Source of the DNA: Gemmatimonadota bacterium
GTDB taxonomy: Bacteria > Gemmatimonadota > Gemmatimonadetes > Longimicrobiales > Gaopeijiaceae
Length of the DNA: 64,000 bases
NCBI GenBank assembly: GCA_041390105.1
Contig: JAWKQO010000001.1
Span: forward strand, 491,001 to 555,000
Direction of reading: 5' to 3'
Shown one piece after another: positions 59,314 through 64,000 of the stretch. Each line of letters starts with the position of its first letter. Positions within the stretch are counted from its first letter, which is position 1. Below the pieces are notes generated by a model. It did no database searches. It was not told the DNA's origin and saw nothing but the letters and a program-made list of their open reading frames with translations. The position numbers and the translations under genes were made by a program.

Positions 59314-60767
59314 ACGACATTCTCCTGACGCTGGCCATCCCGGCCATCGGCGCGGTCGCGATCGGGCTCCTGGGGCGCTGGCCGAATGCGCGTGAGACGG
59401 CGTTGCTGCTAACGGCGGCGATCCTGTTCTCCGTCGTGGTCCGTTTCTATCCGGCCGTGATCGCCGGCGCCCGGCCGGCCGTATCTCTTCTCCAGGTCGC
59501 CCCCGGGCTCGAGCTCCGTTTCGAAGTCGAGCCCTTGGGGCTCGTCTTCGCTCTGGTGGCCAGCTCTCTCTGGTTCCTCACGTCGCTCTACGCGATCGGA
59601 TACATGAGAGGGCACCACGAGAAGAACCAGACACGCTTCTACATCTTCTTCGCCCTGGCGATCTCCAGCGCGATGGGGGTGGCGTTTGCAGGAAACCTCT
59701 TCACGCTGTTCATGTTCTACGAGGTCCTCACGTTCTCGACGTTCCCGTTGGTGACTCACCATGGAACGCCAGAGGCCCGCCGGGCGGGTCGCGTATACCT
59801 CGGCATCCTCGTCTCGACCTCGGTGGGCCTCCAGCTCCTGGCCATCGCCTGGACGTGGGTGGCGACCGGCACGCTTGATTTCCAGGAAGGTGGGATCCTG
59901 GCCGGGCACATCTCCGCGACGGTGCTCCCGATTCTGTTGGCCCTGTATGTATTCGGGATCGGCAAGGCGGCGGTCATGCCGTTCCACCGCTGGCTCCCCG
60001 CGGCCATGGTGGCGCCTACCCCGGTGAGCGCGCTGCTGCACGCGGTGGCGGTCGTGAAGGCCGGCGTATTCTCGATCCTCAAGGTGTCGGTCTACGTCTT
60101 CGGGATCGATTTCCTGCATCAAACCGGCGCATCCGTGTGGCTGATGTGGGTCGCCGCCGCCACCATTCTGCTGGGATCCCTGGTCGCCTTCACGAAAGAC
60201 AATCTGAAGGCTCGGTTGGCTTACTCGACCATCAGCCAGCTTTCCTACATCGTGCTGGGGGCGATGCTGGCGACACGCTGGGGCATCGTCGGTGGCGGCA
60301 TGCACATCGTCATGCACGCCTTCGGGAAGATCACCCTCTTCTTCTGCGCGGGGGCCATCATGGTTGCCGCACACAAGACCGAGATCAGCGAGATGGACGG
60401 GCTGGGCCGTACCATGCCCATCACGTTCGCCGCTTTCCTGATCGGCTCCTTGAGCATCATCGGGCTGCCCCCGGCCGGCGGCTCCTGGAGCAAGTGGTTC
60501 CTGGGACTGGGAGCGCTGGATGCAGGACAGATCGGGCTGGTGGCCGTGCTCATGCTCAGCTCCCTGCTGTCCATGGCGTATCTCCTCATCATCCCGGTGC
60601 GGGCCTTCTTCCTGCCCCCATCCGAGGACGATCACCACCACGATGGAATCCACGAGGCACCCTGGCCGTCACTGGTTGCCCTCATGGCAACGGCAATCTT
60701 GACCGTGGCGCTGTTCTTCTACCCTGATCCCTTCTACGAGCTGATGTTGCGGGTGGTGGGCCCATGA
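59310..60767 (+). CDS. MrpD-like antiporter subunit 2
   Basis: A 485-residue NuoL/M/N-type membrane subunit. Key residues are Glu in LFMFYEVLTFSTFP, Lys in GIGKAAVMPFHRWLP, Lys in HAVAVVKAGVFSILK and Lys in HAFGKITLFFCAGA; YSTISQLSYIVLG follows the pattern. A His/Asp-rich loop (SEDDHHHDGIHEAPW) near the C-terminus could bind a metal ion. Its GTG start overlaps the stop of subunit 1 (GTGA). Confidence 0.9.
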   Translation: MNDILLTLAIPAIGAVAIGLLGRWPNARETALLLTAAILFSVVVRFYPAVIAGARPAVSLLQVAPGLELRFEVEPLGLVFALVASSLWFLTSLYAIGYMRGHHEKNQTRFYIFFALAISSAMGVAFAGNLFTLFMFYEVLTFSTFPLVTHHGTPEARRAGRVYLGILVSTSVGLQLLAIAWTWVATGTLDFQEGGILAGHISATVLPILLALYVFGIGKAAVMPFHRWLPAAMVAPTPVSALLHAVAVVKAGVFSILKVSVYVFGIDFLHQTGASVWLMWVAAATILLGSLVAFTKDNLKARLAYSTISQLSYIVLGAMLATRWGIVGGGMHIVMHAFGKITLFFCAGAIMVAAHKTEISEMDGLGRTMPITFAAFLIGSLSIIGLPPAGGSWSKWFLGLGALDAGQIGLVAVLMLSSLLSMAYLLIIPVRAFFLPPSEDDHHHDGIHEAPWPSLVALMATAILTVALFFYPDPFYELMLRVVGP

Positions 60768-61033
60768 GCACTTCGAATGCCCAGGGAGGGCAGGATCACG
60801 CTCCGCCCAGCGTGGGACCGGTGTGGACGCGGCGGATCCTCACGGTCTTCTTCGCCCTGTGCGTCGGTTCGGTGTTGGCCGAGTTCGCCGTACACCGCCA
60901 CAGCGAACACCCTTGGGAGGGGTTGTTCGCCTTCTATCCACTGTGGGGCTTCGTCGGGATCGTTGTGCTGGTGGTGCTGTCCAAGCTGCTCCGGACCTTC
61001 GTGATGCGCGGAGAGGACTACTATGATCGGTAG
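60764..61033 (+). CDS. Small two-helix membrane protein in the antiporter operon
   Basis: An 89-residue protein with two predicted helices (ILTVFFALCVGSVLAEFAV and LWGFVGIVVLVVLSKLL) and a hydrophilic N-terminus of about 20 residues. No family was recognised. It sits between the second and third MrpD-like genes, overlapping the former by ATGA and the latter by 11 bp, so it is probably an accessory subunit of the same complex. Confidence 0.75.
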   Translation: MSTSNAQGGQDHAPPSVGPVWTRRILTVFFALCVGSVLAEFAVHRHSEHPWEGLFAFYPLWGFVGIVVLVVLSKLLRTFVMRGEDYYDR

Positions 61034-62738
61034 CCTCCCCCCGTTCGCGCTCTTCTTCCTCGGGGCGTTGCTGGTGCCGCTGGTGCGCGGGATTCCGCGG
61101 GCCGTTCTGCTGCTGCTCATTCCCGCCATCGGTGCGCTGAATGTCGCGTCGATGGAGCCGGGACAGGTGATGGAGTTGCAGCTCCTGGGTTACACGCTGA
61201 CCCCGGTGCGGGTGGACCGACTGAGCCTCCTGTTCGGCTACCTGTTCCACCTCGCCGCCTTCATCGGGATCGTCTACTCGCTGCATCTCAAGCGCGAGGA
61301 CCGGGACACGACGCAGCATGTCTCCGCGGTTCTATACGCTGGCGCTGCGTTGGGGGCGGTGTTTGCGGGCGACCTCATCACGCTCTTCGTGTTCTGGGAG
61401 CTGCTGGCCCTGACGTCCGTGTTCCTGATCTGGACGCGCCGCAAGCCGACGGCGGTCGCGTCCGGTATGCGCTACCTGATCATCCAGGTCGTGTCCGGGG
61501 TCACCTTGCTGGCTGGCATCCTCGTTCATGCCCACGAGCGTGGCAGCATCGAGTTCGGACCCATCGGCATCGAAGGGCTGGGCGGCAAGCTGATCCTGCT
61601 CGGCGTCGGCGTGAAGGCGGCGTTCCCCTTTCTGCATACCTGGCTGACGGAGGCATACCCGGAGGGGACGGCGACCGGCACCGTGTTCCTGTCGGCGTTC
61701 ACCACCAAGGCGGCGGTCTACACGTTGGCGCGGGGATTCCCGGGCACGGAGGTGCTGATCTACGTCGGCGCCTTCATGGCCTGCTACCCCATCTTCTTCG
61801 CCGTCATCGAGAACGACCTCCGCAAGGTCCTGTCCTACTCCATGATGAACCAGATCGGTTTCATGGTGGTGGGGGTGGGGATCGGCAGCGACCTTGCCGT
61901 CAACGGTGCGGTGGCGCACGCATTCAACGACGTGCTCTTCAAAGGGCTCCTGTTCATGTCGATGGGGGCGGTGCTCTACGTCACGGGCACCACCAAGGCA
62001 TCGGAGCTGGGCGGGCTCTACAAGACCATGCCCATCACCACGATCTTGTGCATCGTGGGGGCCCTGTCGATCTCTGCCGTGCCGTTCTTCAACGGGTTCG
62101 TGAGCAAGGCCATGATCATGTCGGCGCTGCTACACGAGCATCAGAACGCCATTTGGCTGGTCATGCTGTTCGCATCGGCCGGTGTGGTCGAGCATGCCGG
62201 GATCAAGATTCCGTTCTTCGCGTTCTTCGCGCACGACTCCGGGATCCGCGCCAAGGAACCGCCGGTCAACATGCTGGTGGCCATGACCATCGGCGCTACG
62301 CTCTGCATTGCCATCGGCATCATGCCGCGTCTGTTGTATGACCGGCTGCCATTCCCCGTGGACTACTCGCCGTACGACGCGACCCACGTGTTGACCCAGG
62401 TGCAGCTCCTTCTCTTCGCCGTCGGGGCGGTGGTGGCACTCAAGCTGGCGAAGATCTATCCGCCCGAGATTCCCTCGACCAACGTCGACGCGGAGTGGTT
62501 CTACCGGAAGCTGGCCCCGGCAGTGGTTCGTGGAATTGGCGGCGCCGTGGCAGCGGCGGACCGATCGATCCGTACGGCGGCGGTGGGGGCGGTGCGTGGA
62601 GTCCTCAATCGCTCGTTCCGGGCGCACGGGCCCGCGGGACCGCTGGCACGCACGTGGCCCAGCGGTAGCATGCTGCTGTGGGTCGCAGTGCTCCTCTCCG
62701 CCATCCTGGCGTTCTACTACGTCGGCCCCCCTTCATGA
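61023..62738 (+). CDS. MrpD-like antiporter subunit 3
   Basis: A 571-residue NuoL/M/N-type membrane subunit, longer than the other two. Proton-path residues are Glu in LFVFWELLALTSVFLI, Lys in LGVGVKAAFPFLHTWL, Lys in AFTTKAAVYTLAR and Lys in NDVLFKGLLFMSMGA. The C-terminal 90 residues form a loosely conserved extension with a final helix (MLLWVAVLLSAILAFYYVG), which could recall the lateral helix arrangement of NuoL, though that is only a guess. The stop overlaps rph by ATGA. Confidence 0.9.
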   Translation: MIGSLPPFALFFLGALLVPLVRGIPRAVLLLLIPAIGALNVASMEPGQVMELQLLGYTLTPVRVDRLSLLFGYLFHLAAFIGIVYSLHLKREDRDTTQHVSAVLYAGAALGAVFAGDLITLFVFWELLALTSVFLIWTRRKPTAVASGMRYLIIQVVSGVTLLAGILVHAHERGSIEFGPIGIEGLGGKLILLGVGVKAAFPFLHTWLTEAYPEGTATGTVFLSAFTTKAAVYTLARGFPGTEVLIYVGAFMACYPIFFAVIENDLRKVLSYSMMNQIGFMVVGVGIGSDLAVNGAVAHAFNDVLFKGLLFMSMGAVLYVTGTTKASELGGLYKTMPITTILCIVGALSISAVPFFNGFVSKAMIMSALLHEHQNAIWLVMLFASAGVVEHAGIKIPFFAFFAHDSGIRAKEPPVNMLVAMTIGATLCIAIGIMPRLLYDRLPFPVDYSPYDATHVLTQVQLLLFAVGAVVALKLAKIYPPEIPSTNVDAEWFYRKLAPAVVRGIGGAVAAADRSIRTAAVGAVRGVLNRSFRAHGPAGPLARTWPSGSMLLWVAVLLSAILAFYYVGPPS

Positions 62739-63433
62739 GGCGAGGCCTCAGGACAACCGCTGTCGAGCTCGACGCTGCTCCCGTTGCAGAGGGGTCCTGC
62801 CTCTACGCGGCGGGGAACACGCGGGTGCTCTGTACGGCCAGCGTGGAGGATGGGGTTCCCCAGTGGAGGGAGCGGAGCGGTGCTGGGTGGGTCACCGCCG
62901 AGTACAGTATGCTGCCCCGGTCCACACATCGCCGCACCAGTCGCGAGCGTACTGGTCCCAAAGGCCGAACGCAGGAGATCCAGCGCCTGATCGGACGATC
63001 CCTGCGGGCGGTCGTCGACCTCTCTGCGCTGGGGCCGCGCACCGTCATCGTCGATTGTGATGTGCTGCAAGCGGACGGCGGAACCAGGACGGCAAGCATC
63101 ACCGGCGGGTACATCGCGCTGGCGCGGGCTTGTCAGCGCCTGGTCCGAGAGGGACAGATCGCGCGCTCCCCGCTTCAGGACGCCGTGGCAGCGGTCAGCG
63201 TTGGATTGGTGAGGGGTGAGCCCGTCCTGGATCTGGACTACGCCCTGGATTCGAGTGCCGACGTCGACATGAACGTCGTCGCCACGGGGAGCGGGGGCTT
63301 GGTGGAAGTGCAGGGGACCGCGGAGGGTGCGCCGTTCTCCCGGGGGGAGCTCGACGATCTCATCGATCTGGCCCTCGGAGGGATCGAGCAGCTTCTGGCC
63401 CTGCAGCGCGAGGTTCTGGCTCGCGGCGGATGA
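62735..63433 (+). CDS. rph: Ribonuclease PH
   Basis: A 232-residue phosphorolytic 3'-5' exoribonuclease that trims tRNA 3' ends. Conserved blocks include NTRVLCTASVEDGVPQW, TAEYSMLPRSTHRR, GRTQEIQRLIGRSLRAVVD, VDCDVLQADGGTRTASI and the end VEVQGTAEGAPFSR. The N-terminus is a few residues shorter than in typical RNase PH (about 238). ATG 62735 overlaps the antiporter gene (ATGA), and rdgB follows with the same overlap; the rph-rdgB pair is common in bacteria. Confidence 0.95.
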   Translation: MRRGLRTTAVELDAAPVAEGSCLYAAGNTRVLCTASVEDGVPQWRERSGAGWVTAEYSMLPRSTHRRTSRERTGPKGRTQEIQRLIGRSLRAVVDLSALGPRTVIVDCDVLQADGGTRTASITGGYIALARACQRLVREGQIARSPLQDAVAAVSVGLVRGEPVLDLDYALDSSADVDMNVVATGSGGLVEVQGTAEGAPFSRGELDDLIDLALGGIEQLLALQREVLARGG

Positions 63434-64000
63434 AGGTCCTGATCGCCACTCGCAGTCAGCACAAGATGCGGGAGATCGAGGAGATCCTGGGCTCCCTTCC
63501 GGGAGTGACGCTGACCAACCTCAGCGAGCTGGCCGTTCCCTACGAAGAGGTGGAGGAGGACATCGAGGCCTACCCCACCTTCGAGCAGAATGCGGTCGCC
63601 AAAGCGCACTACTTCGCTGGGCTGACCGGGCTCCCCACGATTTCCGATGATTCCGGACTGGAGGTCGAGGCCCTGCAGGGCGGGCCCGGAGTCAGGACCA
63701 AGCGATTCGCCCCGGTGGGCCCGGGGGTGGACCAGGATCGGGCCAACAACCGCTATCTGGTGCAGAAGCTCGCGGGCCTGCCCCCGTCGCGGAGGGGCGC
63801 CCGCTATGTCTGTGTCGCCGCGTTCGTCGGAGCCTCCGATCCAGAGCCCGTCACCTTCCGGGGAGAGGTGGGGGGGATCATTCTGGATGAGCCCGCCGGC
63901 CAGGGCGGATTCGGATACGACCCCTTCTTCTTCGTACCCGAGATCGGGATGACCTTCGCCCAGGCGGATGCAGCCACCAAGAACGCGCTCAGCCACCGGG
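63430..64000 (+). CDS. rdgB: XTP/dITP diphosphatase (RdgB/HAM1 family), 3' truncated
   Basis: The first 190 residues of a cytoplasmic pyrophosphatase that hydrolyses non-canonical purine NTPs (XTP, ITP, dITP). TRSQHKMREIEEIL replaces the usual TxN-K-EI start (Ser-Gln in place of Gly-Asn), followed by TFEQNAVAKA, SDDSGLEVEAL, RYVCVAAFV, GGFGYDPFFFVPE and the final FAQADAATKNALSHR, so only the last few residues are missing. ATG 63430 overlaps rph by ATGA. Confidence 0.94.
   Translation, partial: MKVLIATRSQHKMREIEEILGSLPGVTLTNLSELAVPYEEVEEDIEAYPTFEQNAVAKAHYFAGLTGLPTISDDSGLEVEALQGGPGVRTKRFAPVGPGVDQDRANNRYLVQKLAGLPPSRRGARYVCVAAFVGASDPEPVTFRGEVGGIILDEPAGQGGFGYDPFFFVPEIGMTFAQADAATKNALSHR

Noticed and set aside
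1..64000. Search for insertion sequences, integrases, phage genes, CRISPR arrays, toxin-antitoxin or defence genes
   Set aside because: No transposase, integrase, direct-repeat array or recognisable defence domain was found among the genes; the window looks like stable core chromosome.

Overview
The window is high-GC chromosomal DNA from a diderm (LPS-making) bacterium. It carries a SusC/SusD pair, many lipoproteins with lipoboxes, a Mla lipid transporter, LpxH and LptE, large BNR/VPS10 and TolB-propeller proteins, and many GTG/TTG starts. Together these fit Gemmatimonadota best; this is an inference from gene content, not a measured placement. Genes are tightly packed. I saw no insertion sequence, prophage, CRISPR array or rRNA, and only one stretch without a gene exceeds 300 bases (13687-13989).

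Layout. 1-1.9 kb: the end of a SulP anion permease and a Tat-exported DsrE-like protein. 1.9-13.7 kb (minus strand): an eight-gene sugar operon read right to left, GH172 - RbsA-like - RbsC-like - RbsB-like - L-fucose/L-arabinose isomerase family protein - FGGY ribulokinase-like - second GH172 - GH3. 14-25.9 kb: mostly housekeeping and envelope genes (serine hydrolase, LspA, MscS, FAD reductase, CNNM/CorC transporter, nicotinate phosphoribosyltransferase, M14 and M20 peptidases, SDR). 26-28.7 kb: mlaE-mlaF-mlaD. 28.8-31.9 kb: a 1031-residue protein with a metallopeptidase domain, a propeller and a barrel. 32.1-35.4 kb: CDCC lipoprotein - TlpA thioredoxin - PLP enzyme (D-serine dehydratase/D-threonine aldolase type) - RidA. 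35.5-36.9 kb: an ALO-type flavoprotein. 37.2-42.9 kb: SusC-SusD and two small lipoproteins. 43-46.2 kb: a VPS10/BNR exoprotein. 46.7-50.2 kb: DeoC and a two-domain ALDH16-type dehydrogenase. 50.3-55.2 kb: a MgtC/DUF4010 protein, a tRNA-Sec gene, a lipid kinase, LpxH, a lipoprotein and LptE. 55.2-64 kb: a long operon for a multisubunit Mrp-type cation/proton antiporter, followed by RNase PH and an XTP/dITP pyrophosphatase cut by the window end.

Main points. (1) The sugar operon makes metabolic sense as a D-arabinofuranoside (D-arabinan) or alpha-fructofuranoside pathway: exported GH172 enzymes release a sugar, an RbsABC-type importer takes it up, a FucI-like isomerase turns D-arabinose into D-ribulose, and a ribulokinase makes D-ribulose-5-phosphate. 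(2) The 97-nt tRNA with anticodon UCA, a 6-bp D stem and a long variable arm is tRNA-Sec, so the host should use selenocysteine. (3) The antiporter operon has the gene order of the Mrp module of archaeal Mbh complexes (E-F-G-[MbhD+MbhE fused]-B-C-D) but three MrpD-like proteins, and almost every gene junction is a 4-base start/stop overlap. A clear promoter, TTGACC-N17-TATTAT with a palindromic spacer, sits in front of it.
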